A stretch of 64,000 nt of DNA from assembly GCF_050003625.1 (NCBI RefSeq), contig NC_134398.1, positions 101,289,664 through 101,353,663 of the forward strand, given 5' to 3'. The notes under the pieces are model-generated. The model saw only the letters and a list, made by a program, of their open reading frames with translations, was not told where the DNA came from and searched no databases. A program made the position numbers and the translations under genes. Shown here one piece after another: positions 9,910 to 21,930 of the stretch. Within the stretch, counting starts at the first letter, position 1. The number at the start of each line of letters is the position of its first letter. This DNA is from Haematobia irritans. Its lineage: Eukaryota > Arthropoda > Insecta > Diptera > Muscidae.

Positions 9910-11094
9910 CTGCCTCCCGTTCGTCCCGAACGGGCACAGAACCCGTTCCGTATGAAGCCAAATGTTCCAGGTGAACGACTTTCATCTTTGACCTTGGGCT
10001 GTCGTCCTTTTGAATGCGGTATACAACATCATTGATCTTCTTGATTACTTTATATGGGCCTTCCCACTGTGTTTGTAGTTTAGGACATAATCCTTTCTTT
10101 CGTTGTGGGTTGAATAGCAGAACCAGTTTCCCTTTTTTAAAGCCCTCAATGTTCGCTGCACGATCATATCTCGCCTTCATCCTGTTGTTGACCATTTTTA
10201 TTTTGTTTCGCACTGATTCGTGAACTTTACCAAATGTGTTTGGTATGTCGTTACTGGTTTCTTCCATGGCGAGCTCATTGGGTGTAGCGCCGTATATCAA
10301 ATCTCCGGGCAACTTCAATTCCGTTCCGAATAGGACCTTGGCCGGTGTTCGTGACGTAGAATCATGTATGGCTGATCTACACGACAGCAAAAACTTTGGT
10401 ATATGCTCGTCCCAGTCCCGTTGGCCGTTATCTACCACCTTTCCAAGATGTTCTTCCAGAGTGCGATTAAACCTTTCTACCATGCCATCAGACTGTGGAT
10501 GCAATGGCGTAGTCCTTGTTTTCTTGATACCAAGGGAGTCACACATTTCTTGGAATATGGCCGATTCAAAATTTCTTCCTTGGTCTGAGTGTATCTCGGA
10601 CGGCACACCGTAGCGACATATCCAGTTCTTGTCGACTACGTCTACAATCGTCTTCGCCTCTTGGTTTGGAATGGCATAAACTTCTGGCCACTTGCTGGCC
10701 ATCGGTTTCCAGAATCACTTACTGGGAAAGGGCCTGCAACGTCCATTGGTATTCTTTCAAATGGCGCTCCTGGCCTATACTCTTGCATAAGATCTCTACT
10801 TTTTCGTTTTGGCCCTTTCGCCTTTATGCACTTCTCACAATTTGCCACCCATTCAGCAATTGATTTCTGGCATCCAACCCAGTAGAATCGTTGCTTCACT
10901 TTCTCGGCTGTTTTGGTTATTCCCAAGTGACCTCCACTAGGTCCATTGTGGAATTCCGTCAAAACATCTCTTATTTTAGAATCGAGTACGATGATTAAAT
11001 TTCGGCAGCTCTTACCATCTTCGCTTTCCCATTTACGTTGAAGGTTTCCATTGACCAGACATAGACTGTCCCATTGAGCCCAGTATGATTTCAT
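9887..11094 (-). pseudogene. Integrase of gypsy Y1 (broken)
   Basis: The N-terminal piece (11094-10642) has the HHCC zinc finger (GGHLGITKT ... NCEKC) and the first catalytic Asp in PMDVAGPFP. The C-terminal piece (10702-9887) has IHSDQGRNF (second Asp), SDGMVERFNRT (Glu) and the basic C-terminal domain. An internal deletion near 10700 (about 23 bp relative to Y2) puts the halves in different frames and removes the strand after SDSGNR. It is otherwise close to Y2, so both belong to one family. Confidence 0.85.
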
Positions 11095-11133
11095 AAGTGG
11101 GTTTCCGGCTGCGATGCTTTCTTGCTGGGTTTC

Positions 11134-12000
11134 TTATCTTCTTCCTTCGCCGAAATAATTTTGCACTCCAGATTCGACGTGGAACAGCCGGATATCCACG
11201 ATTTCTACCTTATGTTCAGCTTTCGAGCAGCGTTTGCACTCGATATTACAAGGGCGACGTGACAAAGCGTCCGCGTTGTCATATTTGCCACCTTTTCTAT
11301 GTTCGATATTGAAATCATAGCTTTGGAGTCTTTCGATCCGGATTCTTGAATTGAAGCAACCATCGTAGAGCTGACCAGTTCTTAGCAAGAAATTCTGTCC
11401 ATACAAGTATTTGTGGTAATGCTTTACGCTTTCTACGACAGCAAGCAACTCCCTTCTCGTTACGCAATAGTTCTTTTCGGACTTGGACAACGTTCGGCTA
11501 AAATATCCAATGACCTTCTCTTTACCATCTATCTGTTGGGACAACACACCTCCAATTCCGAACGCGCTAGCATCTGTATCCAAAACAAATTTTTCACCAG
11601 GAATCGGATATGCCAAAACAGGAGCAGAACATAAAAGTTCTTTTAGATGATAGAATGACTCCTCCTGTTCCTTGTTCAATTGGAACTTCGTACCTTTTTT
11701 CGTTAATTTATGGAGGCTTGCGGCGATGCTGGCAAAGTTTGGTACGAAACGCCTGTAGTATGTGCATATACCAACGAAGCTGCGCAACTCGTGGAGATTC
11801 CGTGGACGTGGCCGATCTTTTACTGCTTGAATTTTATCTTCATCGGTGGATATGCCCTCTGCTGTAACATGATGATCCAGGTACTTAACTTCTCGCTGGA
11901 AAAGCGAGCACTTCTTAGCGTTAAGTCGTAGACCAGCGCCTGACAGTTGCTGGATAATATCCTTCAAGTTCTTAAGGTGCTCGTCAAATGTCTTGCCCAT
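11134..12000 (-). pseudogene. RT thumb and RNase H of gypsy Y1 (RT core deleted)
   Basis: The frame starts at MGKTFDEHLKNL, the segment that directly follows YLDDIIV in intact relatives. It continues through the RT connection (ELRSFVGICTYYRRF) and RNase H (VLDTDASAFGIGGV; GGKYDNADALSRRP). Compared with Y2, about 470 bp carrying the RT fingers, palm and catalytic YLDD are missing at 12000, where the frame meets the protease-linker piece. A small deletion disrupts the RNase H region near 11360. Confidence 0.85.
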
Positions 12001-12782
12001 TTATTGGCCTTTGCTCTGTAGTATTTATTTCATGCTTCACAACAGGTGTTCTTCCTTGATTTCTCTTCTCAAAAGCAAAGGCAAAGGCGTTTTTCGATAA
12101 CAATTGCTTGGCCTTATTTTTCTCGGTCGGTGATAGATGACGTGTCCAAGCTTCGACATAACCTTCAAGATGTTTCTTCACTGTGCCATGTGCCTTCGAT
12201 GAGTTGCTTTCCAAATTGACTATTGTGTACATTTGCCAATGTCAGAAAATTTTCCAATATGCTCTTGATTGTCGGACAAGTTCAAAACACGAACTGGTAT
12301 TAGTCTCTCTCTATTCGCTGTTACCAGGGCATTTGCTATCAAGATGTTGTTGTTTTCTGCTGGTTCAACAGCTCTCAATTTGCCGACTTCACAATCTCCA
12401 TTCATTGGCACCCATAATATCGCTTCAGAATGCGGTGGTATTAACTCTGGCTTGCTCGTAGTCAATTGTCTGATAGGGGTATTCTTGTCGTCCCACATTA
12501 ACCGGTATTTCGGTATTGGACCAGGTCATGACACGACGTTTCATATCCAGGTTTAGACCGAAGGCCATCATGAAATCCGCACCAATTATAACATCATCAA
12601 CTATATCGGCCACAATGAACTCATACTTAGCAATAGTTATGTTAGCAATAGTTAACTTCATGGCGACTTTCCCATATACTGTTGCGGGTTCCCCTGTGGC
12701 TGTGCGTAGTTTGACTCCAATCAATGGTGTAACTTTTTCTTTTACTATGTCTGATCTAATGATAACTTCGACGCACCCGTAT
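11984..12782 (-). pseudogene. Protease and linker of gypsy Y1 (truncated, frameshifted)
   Basis: 12724-12425 encodes the protease body (IGVKLRTATGEPATVYGK; ADIVDDVIIGADFM). 12498-11984 encodes the linker up to EQRPI. Near 12763 the sequence is one base short relative to Y2 between the DTGA region and the IIRSD motif, so the active-site segment is out of frame. The same one-base loss is seen in the Y pieces inside the X array. The gene is cut at about 12782 by the array. Confidence 0.8.
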
Positions 12783-12809
12783 TATTATTAGAATCATTAG
12801 AACCATTAC

Positions 12810-15644
12810 ATTGAATATGATGAGGGAGTATTTTGGACACGGTGGCATATCTGCTAGCTCGTCAGCTTGGGGAATGGGTACCTTGCACCGCTCATCATAC
12901 CATTTGAAGCCACTTACATAATTCTTCGTGTCCAGAAGAAATAAAAAAAGAAACCTCTACAATAGGAACCTCCACAATCACACAATTACAGGTCTTTTGT
13001 CCCGTCCGTTGTCAGAGCCTCCCACCCCATCTACTGCCAAACAAGCCTGTAGCCTATGTTTTTCCGTTGGCTCAAATAATAACTCAGAAAAACCCTTCGT
13101 TAAATAAACTCACCGTCCGTCTAGTTAAGAGAGTCCATCTAGCCTGTCCGTCTACGTTATCGAATCTGTCCGCCTAATTGTCCGAGTCCAAACAGTCCAT
13201 CTGTTCTTTTCCAATCAATTATCCCATACCTACGTTGAAAACAACACCTTAAAAAAAAACAAAGCTCTACTCCATTATGATTATATCAATGACGACATAA
13301 AACCAAAGAATTATTTCAAAATTTAACCAAAATTTATTAAAACACATTATCCTTATCTAGATACATTCTTAATCCTAATTTACTAAATGCTAAGACTATA
13401 TACTTGTACAATTTGATTTTTTTTCTTTTTTTTTTTCATTAAAATTTATTATTTTTCTTTTTTTTGTTTTTTTTTTATTCATTAATTAAATTTAGCCTAA
13501 AAATACATACAATTTCCAATTCATAGTGGATTAAGTTTACAGGTTACCCCTGAGATTTTGAATTTCTGTTTATATAGATTTTTTTTTTATTTTTTTTATT
13601 ATTTTTCTTTTAATTATTTATTTATTTTTTTTTTTCAATACAATGTGATAATGGATGCGAGTCTGATAATTCTGTATTCTGTGTCGATAACAGTGTCACC
13701 TGTTCACCATCAGCAGCATCTGTACTTTTATCAGTAGTTTGTTTTGATCAATTATTCTGTATTGACTTCGAATTTACGTCTTTTTCTTTTCACTGTTTTG
13801 GTTCTTTGTTTTTGTTTAAATTCCTCATTACATTTTGCAGATCGCCTATTCTTCGCTTCTTTGTTGATAACTCTAGACATTCATTCTTTTTATTTTGTTA
13901 TACAATTCTTGCATATTTTCTTCTTCTCCACGTATTTGTTTTGATTTATATTTTTTTTTGTTTTTGTTTTGGTTTTTTGTTTGTTTTTTGCCTTACATTT
14001 CGTCTTATTATTTTGTGTTGTAATTCTTCTTTTTGGTGAATTCTTATTTTCTTAGTTTTGATGTTAGTAACATATCACAAATATTTAATGTTATTTCTTA
14101 ACATGTTTTTCATTTCTCTCTGAGTTACTATGATGTTTATCCAGAGAATGACACTTTTATTATTTTATAAAACTGGTTTGGCCTAACACTATGAAGGCTT
14201 AATCTACACATGTACAATGTACTTGGTGGGTGTAAAAAAAAAATATCCCCTTAGTTTTTACCATGTGATTAGCATAACACTAAAGTATATAACTTGTGTG
14301 AATGTTACGTAACATTCGTAACAAAAATTTAAAAAAAAAAATAAATAAATAAATCTTTACACAACATTAAATCATCATATATTATATATATTTTTATTTT
14401 CCAGTTTTTTTCTGCTTTTGGCTTTATTTCTAACATGTATAAACTATGCACTTTTATAATTCATAGCATTCTTGTACATTTTTATTGCCAGTTAATATTT
14501 ACTCATTTCTTTGTCTTTGGTTAAATTTTATAATTTTCTCTGGTTTAGTCACTATTTCTCGTTTTCTTTTTTTTATATTTCACGAGATTTTTAACTCATA
14601 ATCATATACGCTGATATGTACTGGCCTTGCGAGCTATACGAATAACACCCACTGACTAAAAATCTTGTTTCTTTTCTTTTTTTTTCTCTCTCCCAATGAT
14701 ATTGTGCAAGAGATAGAGTGGGGCATTCTTGCAGAGTTGGAATAAAAGGGAAGCTAGTCTTGATTAGTCCTCACGTAACAGGCTCGCTATCGTCGATACC
14801 AGGATTGGTATGGAACGGAAGCGTAAAATCATTACTCGATAAATTCAATCAAAATTGAAAACTAATTAAAAAAAAAATCAGCCGGCAAAAGAAAACGAGA
14901 ACATGGTAAAAATTCAATTGATATAATTAACCAAAAAAACTAAAATTAAACACATGTCTAAAGATTTCTTAAAAGGTTATTAAGTCAGTTAATTTGCTAA
15001 TTGAAATTAAATGATGTTTGAATCAAATCAATAATTGTCATTTTTACTGTTTTCAATAAAGATAAAATATAGTTTCAGTTAATTTTCAATCAAGTTCTTA
15101 CACATAATATCGAATTAACAATTTGAATATTTTACCGTGTAAAACATTATATTATACGGTAAAGGATATAAAAACATTATTTGATTCAATCACCCTTTTA
15201 ATTAACATTGCCATAAATATGTCTCTACACTCAAAGAAAAAAAAAAAAGGTTTGACCAAATTGCTCAAAAGTCAGTACATATATTAACTTGCGTTCCTAA
15301 TTTTAATCTTAAACAAAAGCTATGCTTAATTAAGCGACCTTGTATTGTAACCAGAATGAATTGGTCAACTTGTTCACATTTTCAAAATTTTGTCATTAAC
15401 TGAATTTTCTTTTTTTTTTATTAATTCATATAATCAATTAATTGTTCAATCGATATCCAAATTGATCCTGGTGTAAACTTTCAATTATTTTCATTTCGAT
15501 ATTGGAAACTAAAGCAGTTGAGGCAGTTTAAATCTAAAAAAAACAATTGAATCAATAAATTGTCATTATCGAATCCTAAATTCCGTTTTCGTGTATCCAG
15601 GATGTGTGGCCTCGACCCACGACTAATCCGCTAGCCGGGACTAC
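12810..15644 (-). repeat. X LTR1 with 3' untranslated region
   Basis: This is a very T-rich 2.8-kb block repeated at 22087 and 31498. The outer end is rearranged: LTR2 and LTR3 begin TGTAATGGTTCTAAT, but here those 15 bases are inverted (12796-12810) before the LTR body resumes at ATTGAATATG. The inner LTR boundary is not settled. A strong minus-strand polypurine tract lies at 14664-14696 (about 1.85-kb LTR plus 3' UTR); if that is not used, the LTR could be up to 2.8 kb. Small hydrophobic frames here come from T-richness. Confidence 0.7.
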
Positions 15645-16409
15645 TTAACCCACAAATATGTCTTGTCCATGAAATATGCCCATACTTTTTCCGTCCAGCC
15701 CTCCTAGTTCGTATAGTGAATTACCTAACACTTTTAGCACAACGCACTTTATATGGGCCGGTGCAAGCTTAGAGTTGTAATTCTTAATCTTATTGCTAAG
15801 CTTAAAATTCCGCCTAAACACCATTTGGCCAACTTTATACCGCACCTCTTTGGCACGCGTGTTATAGTTCCTCGAACAACGTTCATGAGCATCTCTCAGA
15901 TTGAGAAAAATTTTATCTCGAATGAGGGCCAATTTATCTGCCCGATCAGTTAGCACCAAATCAAGATCCTTGACAGAATCAAGTTTCCGGATAATATTGT
16001 AGGTGGTTGCATGTTGTATCATGTTAAGACCGAATATCGCGTAATAGGGAGATACCCCAATAGAACTATGTCTGGTACTCCTTAGGGCAAATTCCACGTC
16101 ACCAATATGCTTGTCCCAGTTCCTTTGTTCTGACCCTATATACGAACGAATCATTTGCAAAACAGACCTATTCACACGTTCGGCTGCGTTGGATTGTGGT
16201 GCGTATAGGCCTGTACGAATATGTTTAATACCATACTGTTGAAGGAAATCCCTAAACGCACCTGAAACAAATTGTTTTGCATTATCTGAATGCACGAATT
16301 CCGGTACACCAAATGTTTGTAGCACCCGTTTCTCTAAAAATTTGATTACATTAACGGTCGTAGCCGCACGCATCGGATCCAGCATCACAAATTTAGAAAA
16401 ATGGTCCAA
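15645..16409 (-). pseudogene. X unit 1 integrase, C-terminal part
   Basis: This is the detached end of pol: HSDNAKQF (second catalytic Asp), NAAERVNRS (Glu) and the C-terminal domain ending GIFHGQDIFVG, the same end as in units 2 and 3. The first catalytic Asp is on the other side of the break. A 13-bp deletion near 16430 relative to units 2 and 3 separates it from the main pol frame. Confidence 0.88.
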
Positions 16410-16482
16410 ACAAACGAACAGAACCGTATTCTAGGATAAGGACCCATAAAATCGATATAGAGACGATGAAAAGGTCGTTCGC

Positions 16483-18963
16483 TCACCATCTGTTCCCCAT
16501 CAAGGGCTTCTTGAAGAGGTTCCTAGTCTTACTCACGGAGCATATATCACAAGCCCTTACGGCTTCTTTAACATCCGCCACCATACCAGGCCAAAAATAC
16601 CGCTCTCTAATCCTGGCCAAGGTCTTGAGTACCCCACCACGGCCTGACGACGGTGAGCCATGTGCAGCTTCGACCAAACCACTTCGCAATTCTCTTGGCA
16701 CCCACATTACCCATGAGTTGTCATCACCTAAAGGATCCCCACTTACAAACCTAGTGCGCTTATAAACAAAACCCTCAGAAATACATAAGTCTGGTATCGT
16801 ATTCTCCAAAATTCTCTCTCTCAGTGCTATGTATTCATCAGACTCGAAAAATGGACTCGAGAGGTCAATATCCAGCTGTCGATGAATTTCTGCCATTTCC
16901 TCAACATGGGCCCGCGAAAGGGCGTCAGGAACGACATTTAGCGAACCCTTGCGATGTTGAATAGTAAATTCAAACCCTTGGAGCTTCAAGCTCCACCGTG
17001 CAAGTCGCCCTGTCAGCTCTTTCTGGTCCATGAGCCATTTGAGGCTCGAGTGGTCAGTTATTATTGTGAAGGGTAAACCCTCCACATAAGGTCGAATTTT
17101 TTTTACACTGAGCACCGCGGCGTAGCACTCAAGCTCTGTCACGCTATAGTTTTTCTGTGCCTTATTTAATTTAGCAGACATGTAGGCTATTGGGTGCTCA
17201 TGATTGTCATCGTCCAGCTGAAATAGTACCCCACCAACGCCATGGGTTGATGCGTCACACTGAATATAAAAAGGACGGTTGAAGTCTGGATTAATCAGTA
17301 AAGGAGCTGAAGTAAGGCAATCTTTAAGCCGGTCAAAAGATATAAGGGCCTCATCGGAAATCAAGAATTTCCTGATGTTTTCCTTTTTCAAACACTCATG
17401 AAGAGGAGCAGCAATATTGGCGTAATCGTGAATAAATCTACGATACCATCCACACATGCCGAGGAACCTACGCAGTTGTCTTGGTGTCTTTGGTATCGGA
17501 AATTCCCTTATTGCCTCCACCTTGGTATCATCAGTACGAATACACCCATTGCCCACGATAAACCCTAAATATCGAACCTCCTTGTAGCAAAATTTACTTT
17601 TTTCGACATTTATGGTGAGTTTCGCATTTTTAAGACATTCTGCTACACTCTCCAATAATGTCAAATGCTCGTCGAAGTTGGCAGAGACCACTAGAAGGTC
17701 GTCAAGGTAAACGAAGACGTTGGCTCTTAGACCAGCTGGAATGACCTTGTCCATGAGCCTACACATTCTCTGGGCGGCATTACAAAGACCGAACGGCATT
17801 ACCGTAAAGTGGTATAATGGCCGGCCAGGGACTGTGAACGCCGTCTTTTCCCTTGACTTCGCCTCTAGTGGTATCTGCCAAAAAGCATCTTTGAGGTCTA
17901 TCTCTGAAATAAACTTAGTATCTTGTAGACGACTAAGTAACCCTTCAATATGGGGCAAGGGATATGCGTCCTTGATCGTCCTGGCATTAACCTTGCGAGC
18001 GTCAAGGCACAAACGGCATTTGTCCCCTTTCCTCACTAACGTCACCGGAGAGCTCCATGCACTATTGCTCTCCTCTATAACACCCAATTCAAGCATACGG
18101 TCCAGTTCACGATACAGGAGCTCTTGTATAACAGGTGAGACTGGATAGTGCCGCTGCTTAATGGGGATATCCTCATTCGTCACATCTATCCTATGCTCCT
18201 CTAATGACGTTCTACCCAAACCAAGGCTAGAAAATGATGGAAAAGAACATTTTACCTTATCTAGCTTTTCCGTATCAATGAGTGACAATGAATGTCGTGC
18301 CGGGTCCTGTTCTGGCGAAGCATCCACAACCAACTCGGAAATTGATGCATTAGCTCGAAGAGCTTCACCAACTAAAGGTAAACCAAAAGCTCTCCAAAAG
18401 CTAATGCCAAAGTAGAACTCTTGTTCCAAACCAGGTACAATAAAAAAATCAATGTCCTTGGTAACACCTTTCCAAGTCACAGGAAGTGTAACTATACCCT
18501 TAACTGAGACCTCACCTCCGTTGGCAGTACGGACAACTTGATTCCTTAATCCTATCACTCTCCTATCCACACCCTTTAAAAATGTATCCGCATTTCTTCC
18601 AATACAGCATGCAGCTGCACCAGAATCTAAAAGTGCCGTAACTTCTTTTCCTGCCACAAATGTCCTTGCATACAGCCTATCGTCATTCCCAGTCATCACC
18701 ACAGTTTCTACCAGTAGTCGTTTCGATCTCTTAATTATTTTCTCTTTTTCCCTCAGTTTCGAAATTTTCCGGTATTTTCTAGTGCATTTCCTCAATTCAT
18801 CACAAAAGATTTTACGCCTAGCCATTTCATATTCGATTCTTCGTTGATGTAAAGATTTTCTTGGAGCCTGTTCAACTGCCTCACCTACCTTGAACACACA
18901 GCCCCCATTTTCCCTTTTCAAAATCTCTATTGGTCCATGTCCGGGGTTTCTAACTGCTGGCAA
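16483..18963 (-). pseudogene. X unit 1 pol: protease, RT, RNase H, integrase zinc finger (truncated)
   Basis: 826 codons against 1110 in units 2 and 3. Order: protease with LLDSGAAACC (near 112), RT with LCLDARKVN and catalytic YLDD (near 420), RNase H with IQCDAS (near 570) and PDALSR, then the integrase N-terminal zinc region. It ends early because one T is missing near 16492 (units 2 and 3 read TGTTCTCCC, this copy TGTTCCCC), followed by the 13-bp deletion. The zinc finger also lacks its second His (SGRGG). The frame begins at a TTG; real entry is by frameshift from gag. Confidence 0.9.
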
Positions 18964-19289
18964 AGGTACCCCGTCATCTCTGCCACCTTCACATTTACCG
19001 AATTCGGTTCATATTCCAGAAAAGACTCATCTTTGCCACAAACGAAGCATTTCATATCGTGGAAAGTTGATCTGCATACATTCTGTTCCAATGTCTCTCT
19101 CTTTTTTCTATAAAAATCCACTGGCATGCCACATTTATAACATAGATTTATATGAAACGGTGACATACAAAGTACATTGGATTTATCTTGAACGCCTAAA
19201 TGCCTATTAGAATAAACAGTAGGTGAAATGATACCTGAATTGTTGGTCTGATCTAATGATAACTTCGACGCACCCGTATCCAACGTCAA
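18927..19289 (-). CDS. Fusion ORF: Y protease start joined to X gag C-terminus (unit 1)
   Basis: 120 codons. The first about 15 come from gypsy Y (TLDTGASKLSLDQT, the protease active-site segment, frameshifted after the Lys). The rest is X gag: SGIISPTVYSNRH, then a cysteine-rich region with CYKCG, C-x-STFHD and CFVCGKDE that looks like a gag zinc domain. It overlaps the start of X pol by 36 bases in another frame, as expected for gag/pol. The junction is identical in all three units. Whether it is translated is unknown; no native Met precedes the Y part. Confidence 0.6.
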   Translation of the reverse strand: MTLDTGASKLSLDQTNNSGIISPTVYSNRHLGVQDKSNVLCMSPFHINLCYKCGMPVDFYRKKRETLEQNVCRSTFHDMKCFVCGKDESFLEYEPNSVNVKVAEMTGYLCQQLETPDMDQ

Positions 19290-19409
19290 TGTACGCTTGT
19301 CGCCGTTAACAAACCCCGCGACAGTTAAATGGTTATTTTGCTGTTGCTATGGAGATTGTGGGGCTATCATATGTGGGAGCCAGCTCTTGCCCCGCTGAAC
19401 TAGCTCTAT

Positions 19410-19682
19410 TTAGTTTAAAGGTGTCTCACTGGACTGTGGGTTCACCCACACATGGCTATTGTTTGATGGGGATGGCGATTTCGATCTTGATCGCTTAGGA
19501 CGTGCTTTACATTCGCGAGCAACATGTCCAGGCTTATCACAGTTATAGCACTTCATTCTGAATTTGGTGGTCTCCTGCTTCATTTCTGGCATTGCCTGCT
19601 TAACGGCTTCTTTCACTGAATCAATCACGGAATTTGATTCGTCATTCTCGGTCTCCACCTTACGTAATTTGTGAACTTGGAG
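19410..19682 (-). pseudogene. gypsy Y gag C-terminus, interrupted by hAT (unit 1)
   Basis: Encodes the C-terminal gag of Y: METENDESNSV, a helical segment, the knuckle CYNCDKPGHVARECK and a basic Ser/Arg-rich tail ending SETPLN. Y2 continues upstream with the main gag domain. Here the reading breaks at 19682/19683, where the hAT end CAGCGTTGCC begins. The stop is preceded by T TTA AAC, the same slippery heptamer as in Y2. Confidence 0.8.
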
Positions 19683-20293
19683 CAGCGTTGCCAGAATTGT
19701 TTCACCAAAAACCGCTAGATTTGCCCAAAAAACTAGCCAAAAAAAGCTAAATAATGTTAAAAAATAGCTAGAAAAAAGCTAAATTTTTTTGTATCAAAAG
19801 TCACATTTTTGATTGAAATTTAACAAACTTAAAGGCTATATTTCACTTAAAATGCATATTATTTTAATTGTATTCGTTTTATTTCCATTTCTGTGAGACT
19901 GTAAGAAAATCTATGTCATATTAGCTCTGTTTGCGTACTCGATACATTTTGATTACTATCACAAATTTTTACTGGAAGTCCTTCATTTATATTTCCTAAA
20001 AAATTTTTTCCCCGGTAAACTTGCAATTATCAGCTGGTTAATCACCAATGTCACATAGAATTGCATTAGAAAATATCAATATATTTCGTTTTAACTGAAT
20101 TAATGATAAATTTGTGAACGTGTACACTTCTCCTAATATTACTCAAGAGAATAAAACCCATTCTAACTGTCTTGCAAGTTTATACTGAATAACTTTTATT
20201 CGAAAATTTCCTATACAAACCTATTGTCCAATTTTCGTAAATGTAAATCCATTCCATTAATAAATAGCAGATTTGTTTTGATCCTATCACTAC

Positions 20294-21755
20294 ACACAGA
20301 AAACAAATTTGTTGTGCCAACCAATTTTTTTGCCAACCGATTTATTTGGTCCCATCTACCATCAGAATATAACCGACAATATTTGTTAGAGCAACCAATT
20401 CTTGTCTGGCACAACAATACATAAATTGTTTGGATAACTAAAATTTGAGCACATTAACACCCTAATTGGTAATCCCAACCAATAAAATTTCATTCGTTTG
20501 TTAAAACAACTAATTATTATTTCGGACAACCTTATGAAATTAAGAAACCATCCTTTGAATTAAGTTTAATTTATATTTAATTTTATTACATATTAATATA
20601 TCTTGTATTGATTATTGAGCTAATAAAAAATCGTCATCTGTAGAACATTTTTGAACTGGAAAAGGAACTTCACAAAATAGATAGTTGCGATGTTTGCAAA
20701 CCAATCTGCATAATTTTGAGGCCCAAGGAGGTCCTTCGATTTCATAAATCTTATTGGAGGGCAGTTCTCAAAATATTTTGCTTTTAAAGCCTGAAAGAAA
20801 AAATAACTAACGACATTTTTGCGTTAATATCCAAATTGGCATGATCATGGTGTAATGGTAATTCGGTTTTAATCGCAGAAGTGAAGCCAATGTATCCGAA
20901 ACACCTACAGAGCTTAGAACTGAATGGAAATGTTTCAGTTGCGGTACTTATAATTACCGGATCGATTTTCAGCGTGACTCCGAACTCAGGCATGGATCAT
21001 GAAATGTTGTCGTTACATCGGAAGTCGTCACATTTGTTGAAATATCCCTAGAGGGAAGAAGGTAAAGAGTGGGGAGTATTAATTTAATTTGATGTTTAAG
21101 TTACTTACAACTTAAGAATACAGCTACCCAATTTAAAAATATACAAAAAAACTCTCAGACTTGGTCACTCTGAAAACCGGCACCTACCAAACGTGGACGG
21201 TTTTCTAACTGGACACCTGCCAAATGTGGACAAAAGTTAGACGACCGTTTGTGTCTTCCATTCACTGTATATATATAACTCACAGCAATCCTTTATGGAC
21301 ATGTTCTCTAAATTCAAGTAAACGTCATCAAAATATTGAATTGAAATTTAAAGAATTTAAAGTTGATAATTAATTAGGCAAAACACAATATATTTGTTGT
21401 TATATATGTATATGTAGTCCATAGCAACCAATTCCCTTTATAACTATCAAATCAGTTAACACAACCAACTTAGTTGTTAAACAGACCTTCAGTTGGGCAT
21501 GGAAGCATATTGGCAAAAGAAGTCAGTTAGCACAACGGGGTGTAATAAATTGAAATGGTTGTTTACTTCAATATATAAATAACGACCAATACTTGGTCGT
21601 GTGTACCAACTTTCGGTCACACCGCTATTATATTGGTTATATAAACTATCTAACAAAAGAAATAACTAACAATTATTCCACACAATTAAAAATTGTGAGT
21701 CTCCACTATCAAATTGTTGTCGTAATCGAATTCCAACCAATCATTTCTCTGGGTG
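20294..21755. mobile_element. 1.46-kb TIR element with subterminal AACCAA motifs
   Basis: Present only in unit 1; unit 2 reads uninterrupted CACTACGAATTT at the same point. Ends are ACACAGAAAAC and, inverted, CACCCAGAGAAA (imperfect TIR). The flanking TAC occurs on both sides, suggesting a 2-3-bp duplication. Both terminal 300-400 bp are full of AACCAA/TTGGTT motifs in both directions, as in subterminal transposase-binding repeats. The middle has possible exon remnants on the minus strand. Family not recognised. Confidence 0.65.
20640..20993 (-). pseudogene. Possible spliced exon remnants inside the TIR element
   Basis: On the minus strand a frame from 20993 ends soon after a strong acceptor, TTATTTTTTCTTTCAG, whose AG lies at 20791-20792. 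The sequence after it stays open (KYFENCPPIRFM, then LGPQNYADWFANIA). A plausible donor, TGTAG|GTGTTT, lies about 110 bases upstream. This looks like two short exons of a transposon-borne or captured gene. I do not recognise the protein, and the exon structure is inferred from splice consensus only. Confidence 0.3.
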
Positions 21756-21930
21756 TACGAATTTTTTATTGCATTTTTTTGATGTTAAAAAAATAATACC
21801 ACATTCAAAACTTTATTTCCTAAATTATTTCTATGTTCGGTTCCAAAGATTTTGTACACTAATGATTTTGGTATTGATTCAGAGTCAAATTTGAATTTAT
21901 TCGTTTTTTCAGCTTTTTCTTCATGAGCTA

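Larger units (their letters stand above)
19683..21930. mobile_element. hAT-like fragment inside X unit 1
   Basis: Starts with the full end CAGCGTTGCCAG at 19683 and runs in the opposite orientation to the copy at 2898-6854. It stops at TTCATGAGCTA (21930), where X leader begins, so the other hAT end is missing. Net length is about 0.78 kb after removing the insertion at 20294-21755. It lacks the small LTR element found in the first copy (empty site near 19905). Confidence 0.85.

Noticed and set aside
13744..14039. Hydrophobic Phe/Leu-rich frames in the X LTRs (also near 23037 and 32448)
   Set aside because: They come from T-rich LTR sequence, differ among the three LTRs by homopolymer length and lack any motif; not real membrane proteins.
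17720..18415. Plus-strand open frames of 84-142 codons opposite X pol (repeated in units 2 and 3)
   Set aside because: They are antisense shadows of the strongly constrained pol frame; repetition only reflects copy number.
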